The notes under the pieces are model-generated. The model ran no database searches. It was given only the letters and a program-made list of their open reading frames with translations, and was not told the origin of the DNA. Shown one piece after another: positions 9,250 through 17,649 of a DNA stretch of 64,000 nucleotides; the stretch's first letter is position 1; every line of letters begins with the position of its first letter. This stretch comes from Candidatus Copromonas faecavium (nom. illeg.) (lineage in GTDB: Bacteria; Bacillota; Clostridia; Lachnospirales; Lachnospiraceae): assembly GCA_018712915.1 (NCBI GenBank), contig DVGC01000050.1, positions 1 to 64,000 on the forward strand, written 5' to 3'. The position numbers and the translations under genes were made by a program.

Positions 9250-9879
9250 ATGAAAAAGAAAACTGTTGCAGCAGCTCTGCTGTGTATGACGGCAATTTCC
9301 GGCTGCTCCCGGGGCGGAGGCGAACCCTTTGACCCGCAGGAGACCAGCCTTTATCTTACCAGCGAAGGAACTGTCACCAGTGCAACTGTAGAGTCCTATG
9401 AAGCAGATTACTACAGCGCAGAAGAACTGAAAGCATATGTGGAGGAGGCTCTGGCAGTATTTAATGCCGCAGCTTCTGAAGACGAAACGGATGAAAACAA
9501 CCTGACCTCTCTTCAGGAATGTACTATGGAGAATGGGACGGCACGCGTGCTTATCGAATTTCCCAGTTCAGAGGAGTATCTGCGGTTCTCGGAACTTTAT
9601 CCGGAAGAAAACGGAACGCTTAAATCTCTGGACATTGTATCTGTGCCGGATGGAGTGACCAAAGGGTATCTGGTGGGTGTTTCTTTTGTGGATGCCGAAG
9701 GCGCATCCGTTCCATATGATGAAATCACGAAGCAGAACAAATTATTTGTAGCGGCAGTGGAAGGTTCTGCGAACATTGCCACCGACGGGACGCTCCGGTA
9801 TGTATCGGAAGGCGTAACTCTGGAGGGCGGCCTGTGCAGGACGCCGGAGGAAGGAATCTCCTATCTGGTATTCCAGTAA
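9250..9879 (+). CDS. Lipoprotein of unknown function
   Basis: A 209-residue predicted lipoprotein. Residues 1-20 are a lipoprotein signal (KKK, then a hydrophobic stretch) ending in lipobox AISGC. The mature part is acidic and predicted mixed alpha/beta, with no motif recognised. It contains YYSAEELKAYVEEAL near residue 55 and ends ISYLVFQ. It lies between repeats and glyS, with 172 bp before glyS. ATG 9250 follows GGGAGGGG, which fixes the start against a longer in-frame option at 9193 inside the repeat. Confidence 0.75.
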   Translation: MKKKTVAAALLCMTAISGCSRGGGEPFDPQETSLYLTSEGTVTSATVESYEADYYSAEELKAYVEEALAVFNAAASEDETDENNLTSLQECTMENGTARVLIEFPSSEEYLRFSELYPEENGTLKSLDIVSVPDGVTKGYLVGVSFVDAEGASVPYDEITKQNKLFVAAVEGSANIATDGTLRYVSEGVTLEGGLCRTPEEGISYLVFQ

Positions 9880-9945
9880 AAGCAGCATGCGTGCATGAAG
9901 GAATGGCCGGAAACTGCAGGATAGGGAAAGAAAGATACGGCAGCC

Positions 9946-10015
9946 TGAGACGGCTCTGCCTCGATTGGCCGGAAAACGGCACATCTGAAAAAGCAGATGC
10001 ATTCCCTCCGTCTCA
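9946..10015 (+). promoter_or_regulatory. Structured leader upstream of glyS
   Basis: An 8-bp outer stem (TGAGACGG 9946-9953 with CCGTCTCA 10008-10015) encloses two or three small hairpins. These include GCCG/CGGC (9968-9980) and CATCTG/CAGATG with loop AAAAAG (9982-9999). It ends 36 bp before the glyS start. It lacks the T-box antiterminator consensus and the known glycine-riboswitch core, so its class is unrecognised. The pairing was found by eye. Confidence 0.45.
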
Positions 10016-10051
10016 AGGACCGTAAAAATAATTAGGAACAGGAGACTGACC

Positions 10052-11440
10052 ATGGAAAAAACAATGGAAAAAATCGTTGCACTGGCAAAATCCAGGGGCT
10101 TTGTGTATCCAGGCTCTGAGATTTACGGAGGCTTGGCCAACACCTGGGATTACGGAAACCTGGGCGTGGAACTGAAGAATAATGTAAAGCGGGCATGGTG
10201 GAAAAAATTCATCCAGGAGAATCCCCACAACGTAGGCGTGGACTGTGCCATCCTGATGAATTCTCAGACCTGGGTGGCGTCCGGCCATCTGGGCGGTTTC
10301 TCCGATCCTCTGATGGACTGCAAATGCTGTAAAGAGCGGTTCAGAGCCGATAAGCTTATCGAAGATTATATGGAGGCCAATGGAATTACTCCGGAGACTC
10401 CCATTGACGGCTGGAGCCAGGAGCAGATGAAGCAGTATATTGATGAGAAAAATATCTGCTGCCCCAGCTGCGGAAAGCATGACTTTACGGATATCCGTCA
10501 GTTCAACCTGATGTTCAAGACATTCCAGGGCGTTACGGAGGATGCAAAGAATACGGTTTATTTAAGACCGGAGACGGCTCAGGGAATTTTTGTTAATTTT
10601 AAGAATGTTCAGAGAACATCAAGAAAGAAACTTCCCTTTGGTATCGGTCAGATCGGAAAATCCTTCCGGAATGAAATTACGCCAGGTAACTTTACATTCC
10701 GTACCAGAGAATTTGAGCAGATGGAGCTGGAATTTTTCTGCAAGCCGGGAACAGATCTGGAGTGGTTTGCATACTGGAAGCAGTATTGCATTGACTGGCT
10801 TCAGAATCTTGGCATTAAGCCGGAAGAAATGCGGGCCAGAGATCATTCTCAGGAGGAGCTTGTTTTCTACAGCAAGGCAACAACGGATCTGGAATTTTTA
10901 TTCCCCTTCGGATGGGGCGAGCTGTGGGGCATTGCTGACAGAACCGATTATGACCTGACTCAGCATCAGAATACTTCCGGTCAGGATATGACGTACTTTG
11001 ATGATGAAAAGAATGAAAAATACATTCCGTATGTCATTGAGCCCTCCCTTGGTGCAGACCGGGTAACGCTGGCATTTTTATGCTCTGCCTATGATGAGGA
11101 GGATCTGGGAGACGGAGATATGAGAACGGTTCTCCATTTCCATCCGGCCATTGCTCCCGTAAAGGTAGGCATACTTCCCCTGTCCAAGAAACTGAACGAG
11201 GGTGCTGAGAAGATTTATATGGAGCTTTGCAAGTATTTCAACTGTGAGTTTGATGACAGAGGAAACATTGGAAAACGTTACAGAAGACAGGATGAAATTG
11301 GAACGCCGTTCTGTGTGACGTATGATTTTGATTCTGAGACGGATCATGCAGTAACCGTCCGTGACCGGGATACCATGGAACAGATTCGGATTCCGATTGA
11401 ACAGTTAAAGGCATACTTTGACGAAAAACTGGCGTTTTAG
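10052..11440 (+). CDS. glyS: Glycine--tRNA ligase (alpha2 type)
   Basis: A 462-residue single-chain class II glycyl-tRNA synthetase of the alpha2 (eukaryote/archaea-like) form, distinct from the bacterial alpha2beta2 GlyQ/Gly[14 protein letters not shown] near the N terminus and the motif 2 region [20 protein letters not shown] identify it. Motif 3 is [13 protein letters not shown]. Cysteine pairs CKCCKERF and [10 protein letters not shown] look like zinc ligands in the insertion. The C-terminal anticodon-binding domain starts about residue 365. The upstream leader can fold (9946-10015), and a strong terminator follows at 11490. Confidence 0.97.
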   Translation: MEKTMEKIVALAKSRGFVYPGSEIYGGLANTWDYGNLGVELKNNVKRAWWKKFIQENPHNVGVDCAILMNSQTWVASGHLGGFSDPLMDCKCCKERFRADKLIEDYMEANGITPETPIDGWSQEQMKQYIDEKNICCPSCGKHDFTDIRQFNLMFKTFQGVTEDAKNTVYLRPETAQGIFVNFKNVQRTSRKKLPFGIGQIGKSFRNEITPGNFTFRTREFEQMELEFFCKPGTDLEWFAYWKQYCIDWLQNLGIKPEEMRARDHSQEELVFYSKATTDLEFLFPFGWGELWGIADRTDYDLTQHQNTSGQDMTYFDDEKNEKYIPYVIEPSLGADRVTLAFLCSAYDEEDLGDGDMRTVLHFHPAIAPVKVGILPLSKKLNEGAEKIYMELCKYFNCEFDDRGNIGKRYRRQDEIGTPFCVTYDFDSETDHAVTVRDRDTMEQIRIPIEQLKAYFDEKLAF

Positions 11441-11489
11441 CCTGCGGATGCCGCCGGGATACCGGCGATGAAAGATTGCCTGCAGGAAA

Positions 11490-11525
11490 AGACAGGGGCA
11501 GCCATGTCCGGCTGCCTTTTGTCTT
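11490..11525 (+). terminator. Rho-independent terminator after glyS
   Basis: Stem GGCAGCC (11497-11503) and GGCTGCC (11510-11516) with a 6-base loop, followed by TTTT. The arms extend outward through GACA/TGTC. Confidence 0.8.
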
Positions 11526-11651
11526 ATTCCAATGGAAAGTGCCGTTTCTGCGGCGTAAGACGCTTTGCTGCAGGAGGAGCGTCCCCACAGCAGGATTTTC
11601 TTATTACGGCTGTCTCCAGGGCCAAAGAGGAAACAGGAAGGAAACGAAGGA

Positions 11652-12272
11652 ATGGAAAACAGAAGAATCGTTCTGGCGTCGGCTTCTCCACGCCGGAAGG
11701 AACTGATGAATCAGATTGGCCTTGAGCCGGATATTGTGATTAGCCATATAAAGGAACGGGTAACATCCAGCGTACCGTCCCAGGTGGTGATGGAGCTGGC
11801 CTCTCAGAAAGCAGAGGATGTGGCGAAAAATCAGGAGCCAGGTACCTTTGTGATAGGAGCGGATACGGTCGTAGCGGCTGACGGCATCATTCTTGGGAAA
11901 CCATCAGATCATCAGGAGGCCCGCCGGATGCTGGGCATGCTGGAAGGAAAAAAGCATCAGGTTTATACCGGTGTGTGCATCATTCGGTGCGGTGAACCGG
12001 GAAGGGCTGGAGAGAAAGCAATCTTTTTTGATGAGGCAGATGTGGAAGTGGCACATATGTCCGAGGCGGAGATGGAAGAATATGCCGGGATGGAGGAGCC
12101 CATGGACAAGGCAGGCGCCTATGGGATCCAGGGATTTTTTGCCAGATATATTAAAGGGATTACCGGTTCTTATGCCAATGTGATGGGACTTCCGGTGCAT
12201 CTGGTTTATCAGGAGCTAAAAAAGCTTGGCTTCTGGGAGATGGAAAACCGTACGGGAAAGGAGAGCCAATGA
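11652..12272 (+). CDS. maf: Maf family nucleotide pyrophosphatase
   Basis: A 206-residue Maf protein, a dNTP/UTP pyrophosphatase that removes non-canonical nucleotides and is linked to septum control. Characteristic motifs are LASASPRRKELM at the N terminus, VIGADTVVA with the catalytic aspartate, and KAGAYGIQGFFA near the C terminus. The start is ATG 11652, since family similarity begins there, and an extension to 11565 is not supported. Its stop overlaps the HAD gene start (ATGA), so the two are coupled. Confidence 0.92.
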   Translation: MENRRIVLASASPRRKELMNQIGLEPDIVISHIKERVTSSVPSQVVMELASQKAEDVAKNQEPGTFVIGADTVVAADGIILGKPSDHQEARRMLGMLEGKKHQVYTGVCIIRCGEPGRAGEKAIFFDEADVEVAHMSEAEMEEYAGMEEPMDKAGAYGIQGFFARYIKGITGSYANVMGLPVHLVYQELKKLGFWEMENRTGKESQ

Positions 12273-13051
12273 TTAAGCTCATGGTATCCGACCTGGACGG
12301 AACTCTGGTGGAGGACGGCGGAGGCGTACTGGATCCGGAATATTTTCAGGTGATCCTGCGGCTGAAGGAAAAGGGCATTTATTTTTGTGCGGCCAGCGGA
12401 CGCCACGCTTCCGGAATTGAGCATCTGTTCGAACCGGTCGGGAATGAAATTTTTTACATTGGCGGCAATGGAACCTATGTGGGCTGCCGGGGGCGGGAGT
12501 TATATCATACTCCGTACCGGGAAGAACTGGCAAAGGATATGATTGAGAACATGCGGGCTGCCGGGATGGAAATCATCGTGGACGGCTCAGACTGTGTTTA
12601 TACGGATTCCAAAGACGGGCGCTTCCTGCAGTGGATTCTGAACGGCTATCATTTCCGCGTAAGACAGGTGGAGGATCTTCTTGCCCTTCAGGCTCCGGTG
12701 ATGAAAATTGCCGGCTGCAGAATGGATGGAATCGCAGAGGCAGCCAGGCCGATTATGGAAAAATTCGGCACCAGATTAAAGGTCACGTTATCCGGAAATG
12801 AGTGGTTGGATACCATGGATCCGTCAGTCAATAAAGGCGCTGCGGTCCGGATCCTGCAGGAGGGGCTTCAAATCCGGCCGGAGGAAACGGTGGTATTCGG
12901 GGATCAGATGAACGATGTGGAAATGCTGAGACAGGCTTATTACAGCTTTGCTGTCGCCAATGCCAGGCCGGAGGTCATAAAGGAGGCCAGGTTTCTGGCG
13001 GACAGCAACAGAGGAAAAGGACCGTTAAAGATCATGAAGCTGTTTTTATAG
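12269..13051 (+). CDS. Cof-type HAD-IIB phosphatase
   Basis: A 260-residue HAD hydrolase. Motif I is VSDLDGTLVED with the nucleophile aspartate, motif II is CAASGR, the lysine motif is in KGAAVRIL, and motif IV is VVFGDQMNDVEML. The large C2B cap between motifs II and III defines the Cof/YidA subfamily, which dephosphorylates sugar phosphates, nucleotides or FMN. The substrate is not predictable. The overlap with maf suggests a joint housekeeping role. Confidence 0.9.
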   Translation: MIKLMVSDLDGTLVEDGGGVLDPEYFQVILRLKEKGIYFCAASGRHASGIEHLFEPVGNEIFYIGGNGTYVGCRGRELYHTPYREELAKDMIENMRAAGMEIIVDGSDCVYTDSKDGRFLQWILNGYHFRVRQVEDLLALQAPVMKIAGCRMDGIAEAARPIMEKFGTRLKVTLSGNEWLDTMDPSVNKGAAVRILQEGLQIRPEETVVFGDQMNDVEMLRQAYYSFAVANARPEVIKEARFLADSNRGKGPLKIMKLFL

Positions 13052-13073
13052 CGGCTGGAGAGGACGAGGACAT

Positions 13074-14063
13074 TTGAGAGGAAAAAGAACTGGATGGCTT
13101 TTTCGGGCCGGGTGTGCTGCAGCGATTGGAATACTTTCGCTTTGTTTAGGCGGCTGCAGTGTCACGGAAACTCTGTTTTCCGGCGGAAATGAGCAGGAAG
13201 AATATGGACGGGCGGAAACCATGATGGTGGTTTCCTCAGAAAAGCTCCGTTATGAAGAACTGTATACAGAGCAGATCTGGACGGCGGCTGTCGACAACCG
13301 CGGGACCACATTTGAGGTGTCGCTGCTTGCCCAGATCCATGAATTTTTGAGAGAGCTGAGTGTCATGAGCCGGATGGCAGAGGAACAGGAAATTGTTCTT
13401 ACCAGCCAGGAGCAGGAGCTGATACAGGAAGCGGCTGTTTCCTATTGTACGGCTCTGGGTGAGGCGAACATGGAGAGCTTCGGCCTGGATGAAAAAACGG
13501 CGGGGGAATTTTATACGGATTATCTTCTGGCACAGAAGCTGGTGGATCAGCTGACTCAGGGAGCCAATCTAGAAGTCAGTGACAGTGAGGCCCGGGTGAT
13601 TACAGTGGATGAAATCCAGGTTTCCAGCGAAGAAACGGCCAATGAAGCGCTGACGGCCCTTTCTGCCGAGGACAGTGATTTTACTGCGGTGGCCAAGCAG
13701 TATTCAGAGTCTGAGGAAATCCAGACGCAGGTTTACAGAGGTCAGCGGGGGGCGGCTTATGAGGAGGCAGCCTTTAATCTGACTGCCGGGGAAGTCAGCG
13801 GAGTGGTGGAGGATGGGGGAACCTATTATATCATCCGCTGTGTCAGCGACTATGATGAGGCGGCAACCAAAGAGCGCAAGGAGCAGATGGTAAAACAGCG
13901 AAAAAACGAGGCTTTTTATCAGGCCTATGAAGACTACAAGACGCAGCTGCTTCTGGTGGGAGATGACGCTCTCTGGGAAGAACTGAGTATTTTGGAGTGT
14001 CCTGAGGTATCGGCAGATTTCTTTGCCGTCTATGAAACGGTGTTTTCCGGCAGCCAGGCCTGA
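13074..14063 (+). CDS. PrsA/SurA-like peptidyl-prolyl isomerase lipoprotein
   Basis: A 329-residue lipoprotein with lipobox CLGGC near residue 28, translated from a TTG start at 13074 after GAGGACGAGGA. The N-terminal helical part resembles SurA/PrsA chaperone domains (EQELIQEAAVSYC). A parvulin-like segment spans about residues 190-265 (VITVDEIQVSSEETANEAL, FTAVAKQYSES, GEVSGVVEDGGTYYIIRC). A helical C-terminal tail follows. It would act outside the membrane in folding secreted proteins. The parvulin core is diverged, so catalysis is uncertain. It converges on the M18 gene across a bidirectional terminator. Confidence 0.8.
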   Translation: MRGKRTGWLFRAGCAAAIGILSLCLGGCSVTETLFSGGNEQEEYGRAETMMVVSSEKLRYEELYTEQIWTAAVDNRGTTFEVSLLAQIHEFLRELSVMSRMAEEQEIVLTSQEQELIQEAAVSYCTALGEANMESFGLDEKTAGEFYTDYLLAQKLVDQLTQGANLEVSDSEARVITVDEIQVSSEETANEALTALSAEDSDFTAVAKQYSESEEIQTQVYRGQRGAAYEEAAFNLTAGEVSGVVEDGGTYYIIRCVSDYDEAATKERKEQMVKQRKNEAFYQAYEDYKTQLLLVGDDALWEELSILECPEVSADFFAVYETVFSGSQA

Positions 14064-14242
14064 CGCTGCGAAAGTCCCCCTGAACGCTTTGCCGGCGAAG
14101 AAACCGGTCGCTTGACAGCGGCATGGTACCGGTGCAGACGGCTTCAGTTTCAGCGACAGCGACTGGGAAAAGACGTTTTGCAGACAATAAGAAAAGTCAG
14201 AAAATCAAGAATAGAAACAAATATTTTTCATGGACAGAAAAG

Positions 14243-14292
14243 AAAAGTCCTGCCGCCGTGCAGCCTGACGGGCCGCCGGAGACAGGACTTTT
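14243..14292. terminator. Bidirectional terminator between prsA-like and M18 genes
   Basis: A 10-bp perfect stem AAAAGTCCTG (14243-14252) and CAGGACTTTT (14283-14292), with further GC pairing inside. A-rich and T-rich ends allow termination from both sides of the convergent pair. Confidence 0.85.
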
Positions 14293-14346
14293 CATGTGAT
14301 ATACAGACTGCAGTTGTTTTCTGTTCCGTCTTTCGTTTTTTGGAAA

Positions 14347-15666
14347 TTAATCCTCAAAGAAAACGGTGGTCAGCCGGTTCAGTGCATCCTGGTCACAGGC
14401 ACCCATGGTTTCCATGGCCGAATGCATGGCCAGAAGGCCTACGCCCACATCGGCAGCCCGGACCGCCAGTTCACAGGAAGAAATGCTGCCCAGAGTGGAT
14501 CCGCCCCGGATGTCCGAACGGTTGGAAAACTTCTTATACGGGATTTCATGATCCTGGCACAGCTGCTCCAGAACGCTGACGGCTGTGGAGTCGGTGGCAT
14601 AGGACTGGGTGGAGGACATTTTGATGACAACGCCTTCGTTGATTCTTGCATGGTTTTTGGGATCATAGTTGTTGGGCTTGGAAGGATGGTAGGCATGTCC
14701 CACATCCATGGAAAGCAGGAAGCTTTCAAACATGGCGGTCAGATATTCTTCTCTTGTATATCCCAGAGACAGATAGAGTTTTTCCATAATCCGGTCAGCT
14801 GCGGAAGAGGCAGCTCCCTGTTTGGTGCGGCTTCCTACTTCTTCGTTGTCATAAAGGGCAATCAGGGAGATGGTGTCATCGTTTTTCCCGCAGCGTCCGG
14901 CGGTTAAGAGACCGGAAAGGCAGGCCTCCACGGATGTCAGGTTGTCCAGACGGGGAGAGGAATAAAATTCCTGATTCAGTCCCCAGCGGGCATCTTTCTC
15001 ACAGTTATAAATATAAAGTTCATAATCCAGAATATCGCTGCGGCTCACCCCTGCTTCCTGCGCCAAAAGCCCCAGGAAAAAGTTTTCATCAGGTAAGCTG
15101 TCCCGGAAAGCGGCGATAATGGGGAGCATATCCGTCTGTTTGTTGGGCTCGGCATTCTTTTCTGATTCCCGTTTGATATGGTTGGCCAGGTTGGGAACCA
15201 TCAGAAGGGGACGCTTGAAGTCAATGAGACGCTCTGTGGGATGGAAGGCATCCTGTCCTCTCAGGCAGATGCGGCCGGCAATGGATAGTGGCCGGTCAAA
15301 CCAGGTCTGAAGAAGCATTCCGCCGTAGCATTCCACATTCAAAAGGCCGTAGCCGTCCTTTGTCATTTCCGGGGTCGGTTTGATTCTCAGGCAGGGCCAG
15401 TCGGTATGGGATGCGGCCATCCGGAATACGGGGGCCTTCTCTCCTTTTTTTGCATTTGCTCCAATGGAGAATGCGATCAGGCTGGAACCATAAAGGTTTA
15501 CGTAATAGGAATTTCCAGGAGCTACGGACCAGGCCTCACCCAAAATCAGTTTTTGAAATCCCTGCTCTTTTAGCCTGCGCTCGCTTTCTGCAATGGCGTG
15601 GAATGGAGATACGCCGGCTTCCAGGAGTGTTTTCAGGGAATCCAGGGCTTTCGTGGTATCTTTCAT
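14347..15666 (-). CDS. M18 family aminopeptidase
   Basis: A 439-residue aspartyl-aminopeptidase-type M18 enzyme that removes N-terminal residues using two metal ions. HTDWPCLRIKP near residue 83 corresponds to the family HTD motif with a metal ligand. CYGGMLLQTWFDRPLS, YDNEEVGSRTKQGAASS, and the late HAYHPSKPNNYDPKNH are all M18 hallmarks. Length is usual and no signal peptide is seen, so it is cytosolic. On the reverse strand, AAGGAGGAATTACAT precedes the start codon. It is monocistronic, bounded by the 14243 terminator and the 15.7-kb repeats. Confidence 0.94.
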   Translation of the reverse strand: MKDTTKALDSLKTLLEAGVSPFHAIAESERRLKEQGFQKLILGEAWSVAPGNSYYVNLYGSSLIAFSIGANAKKGEKAPVFRMAASHTDWPCLRIKPTPEMTKDGYGLLNVECYGGMLLQTWFDRPLSIAGRICLRGQDAFHPTERLIDFKRPLLMVPNLANHIKRESEKNAEPNKQTDMLPIIAAFRDSLPDENFFLGLLAQEAGVSRSDILDYELYIYNCEKDARWGLNQEFYSSPRLDNLTSVEACLSGLLTAGRCGKNDDTISLIALYDNEEVGSRTKQGAASSAADRIMEKLYLSLGYTREEYLTAMFESFLLSMDVGHAYHPSKPNNYDPKNHARINEGVVIKMSSTQSYATDSTAVSVLEQLCQDHEIPYKKFSNRSDIRGGSTLGSISSCELAVRAADVGVGLLAMHSAMETMGACDQDALNRLTTVFFED

Positions 15667-15730
15667 ATGTAATTCCTCCTTATAAAGAGTTTTTTAGAAC
15701 CGTTTTGTACTTGTTGCTCCATGGCCTTTG

Positions 15731-15941
15731 ACCACAGGATGCAGGATTGCTGCTCCGCAGGGGCTCGATTGCGCTGCGCTTCATCTCGCTCGCGTGCATT
15801 CGCCCGCTAGTCTCAGGCATATCCGGGTTTTTGTTCATGCGAGCATGGCGAAACTTTTCCAGGACCACAGGATACAGAATTACTGCTCCGCAGGGGCTCG
15901 ATTGCGCTGCGCTTCATCTCGCTCGCGTGCATTCGCCCGCT
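15731..15941 (+). repeat. Two 78-bp direct repeats, 133-bp period
   Basis: Copies at 15731-15808 and 15864-15941 share ACCACAGGAT, TGCTCCGCAGGGGCTCGATT and a long GC-rich stretch ending CATTCGCCCGCT, with only a few differences. Each copy is followed by a CATGC-NN-GCATG hairpin (15836-15847 and 15969-15980). The block lies between the divergent M18 gene and the 165-residue gene. Confidence 0.85.
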
Positions 15942-15958
15942 TGCCTGAAACAGGTCCA

Positions 15959-15989
15959 GATTTCCATTCATGCAAGCATGATGGAAATC
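15959..15989 (+). repeat. Hairpin with CATGC-AA-GCATG core
   Basis: Left arm GATTTCCATTCATGC and right arm GCATGATGGAAATC pair with one bulge across an AA loop. A looser relative with core CATGCGAGCATG lies at 15836-15847, and another isolated core lies at 9886-9897. Confidence 0.75.
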
Positions 15990-16044
15990 TTTCCCTGTCT
16001 CAGGCATCCCTGCTCATTGCTTCCCGAACATTATACCATTCAGA

Positions 16045-16073
16045 TTGCATAATTTCCATAGTTGGTGTAAGAT
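16045..16073 (+). promoter_or_regulatory. Promoter for the 165-residue gene
   Basis: TTGCAT (16045-16050), a 17-bp spacer and TAAGAT (16068-16073). It lies 34 bp upstream of the start codon. Confidence 0.5.
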
Positions 16074-16107
16074 AGATAATAGACAAAATTTGCATGGAGG
16101 AGAGAAG

Positions 16108-16605
16108 ATGACGGCGTGGAGGATTGAGGAACTCAAGGCCTTTACCGAGGGCCTGTTTCTTGGCAGTCTGTTTGACGGGTTCCTGGTTCGGGAGGTCTCG
16201 GTTGTGACGTATAACAGCTTTTCCATTGACGGGCGTGTGCGCCGGGGATATTACTCAGAAGAAGAGATGGAGCAGCGTGGGATCGGGGAGTTTTCCTCCT
16301 GGAATATGCTGAAGACGTTTTGTTTCTCCCTGATTAAGGGGAAACGGCTGCCGGAAAGTTTCCGGATTGTATTTTTACTGCCGCCGGAGCAGATGAAGGC
16401 CTTTGTCAGTGCCCACGGACCGGGAATTTCACCGGAGCAGGTGCAGGGACTTTATCTGAATGTCCAGTACGAAAAGCATGAGATGACCTGTGTGACCGGC
16501 CTGTCCATGAACCTGTTCACCATGGACCGGACCCTGGAGCAGGAATGGGATAACGCAGTTGGAAAATTCCTTCAGAAAAATGGAATTGCTGCTGCGGAAA
16601 TTTGA
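16108..16605 (+). CDS. Uncharacterised 165-residue protein (DUF5721-like)
   Basis: A soluble protein with no membrane segment or known catalytic motif. The N-terminal part contains LKAFTEGLFLGSLFDGFLVR and VVTYNSFSIDGRVRRGYY, which I associate with a small Lachnospiraceae family listed as DUF5721. That match is from memory and unverified. The middle part is FRIVFLLPPEQMKAFV. ATG 16108 follows GGAGG (16096-16100) at good spacing, favouring it over an in-frame ATG at 16045 that would sit in the promoter. It is flanked by repeat clusters on both sides and precedes the two-component genes. Confidence 0.75.
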   Translation: MTAWRIEELKAFTEGLFLGSLFDGFLVREVSVVTYNSFSIDGRVRRGYYSEEEMEQRGIGEFSSWNMLKTFCFSLIKGKRLPESFRIVFLLPPEQMKAFVSAHGPGISPEQVQGLYLNVQYEKHEMTCVTGLSMNLFTMDRTLEQEWDNAVGKFLQKNGIAAAEI

Positions 16606-16677
16606 TAAAGATGGAGATTCTTTTCCATCATTTTCATACAAAAAACAGAAGAAATTTCATAATGATTATGATAAAAT

Positions 16678-16870
16678 GAGCGAAAGCGAGCCAGCGGGAG
16701 CTTGCTCACGCATGGCGAGCGGCGAATGCGGGCCGCAGGCGGAGCCTGAGGCAAACCGGAGCGAAAGCGAGCCAGCGGGAGCTTGCTCACGTATGGCGAG
16801 CGGCGAATGCGGGCCGCAGGCGGAGCCTGAGGCAAACCGGAGCGAAAGCGGCTTACAGGCGAAGCCTGAT
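16678..16870 (+). repeat. 81-bp tandem repeat, two full copies plus a degenerate third
   Basis: Copies at 16678-16758 and 16759-16839 differ at one base. A third, degraded copy (GAGCGAAAGCG, then CAGGC-GAAGCCTG) runs to about 16870. Each unit contains CAGGCGGAGCCTG, which can form a small hairpin. Because 81 is a multiple of 3, both strands stay open by chance. The cluster fills the gap before the response regulator gene. Confidence 0.9.
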
Positions 16871-16944
16871 GTGCGCAGACTTTGTCTGTGATATCAGAAG
16901 CGCAAAACAATGACGTGGGGAGAAAACAAGGAGGACCAGGATTC

Positions 16945-17649
16945 ATGGAACAGATCAATATTCTTGTGGTAGACGATGAGAAGGAAATTGCGGACTTGGT
17001 GGAGATTTATCTTGTCAGTGACGGCTATCGGGTATTAAAGGCCAACAATGCCCAGGAGGGGCTGGAAATCCTGGAGAAAGAGGATGTCCATCTTGTACTT
17101 TTGGATATCATGATGCCGGGAATGGATGGTCTGGAAATGTGCCGGAAGATCCGGGAAACCAACAATATTCCGATTATTATGCTAAGTGCCAAATCAACGG
17201 ATTTGGATAAGATTCTGGGGCTTGGCATGGGTGCCGATGATTACGTAGTGAAGCCTTTTAATCCTTTAGAGCTTACGGCCCGGGTGAAATCCCAGCTGCG
17301 CCGTTATACCCAGTTAAATCCCAACAGCGGTGCGTCGCAAAACGGGAAAAACGAGATTTCCATCCGGGGACTGACCATCAATAAAGACAATCACAAGGTG
17401 GTAGTTTACGGCGAGGAAATCAAGCTGACACCCATTGAATTCGATATTCTGTACCTTCTGGCCTCCAATCCGGGCCGGGTATTCAGCACCGACGAGATTT
17501 TTGAGAAGGTATGGAACGAAAAGGTATACGAGGCGAATAACACCGTGATGGTACATATCAGGCGTCTGAGAGGAAAGATGAAAGAGGATACCAGACAGAA
17601 CAAGATTATTACCACGGTGTGGGGGGTAGGATATAAAATTGAAAAGTGA
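16945..17649 (+). CDS. VanR-like OmpR-family response regulator
   Basis: A 234-residue regulator. The receiver domain (residues 1-120) has acidic pair DDE, phosphoacceptor aspartate in LVLLDIMMPGMDG, and K in DDYVVKPFNP. The C-terminal winged helix spans about 135-232 (KLTPIEFDILYLLASNPGRV; ANNTVMVHIRRLRGKM). AAGGAGG lies before ATG 16945. It overlaps the kinase gene by 11 bp and is followed by a large exported protein and an ABC transporter, which it probably controls. Similarity to VanR does not imply glycopeptide resistance, because no van ligase genes are nearby. Confidence 0.92.
   Translation: MEQINILVVDDEKEIADLVEIYLVSDGYRVLKANNAQEGLEILEKEDVHLVLLDIMMPGMDGLEMCRKIRETNNIPIIMLSAKSTDLDKILGLGMGADDYVVKPFNPLELTARVKSQLRRYTQLNPNSGASQNGKNEISIRGLTINKDNHKVVVYGEEIKLTPIEFDILYLLASNPGRVFSTDEIFEKVWNEKVYEANNTVMVHIRRLRGKMKEDTRQNKIITTVWGVGYKIEK

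Noticed and set aside
9880-10051. T-box riboswitch for glyS
   Set aside because: No AGGGTGG-type antiterminator sequence or T-run terminator is present; only an unclassified fold is seen.
16676-16891. Possible small gene MSESEPAGACSR... across the 81-bp repeats
   Set aside because: The unit length is a multiple of three so frames stay open by chance on both strands; no ribosome binding site precedes the ATG.
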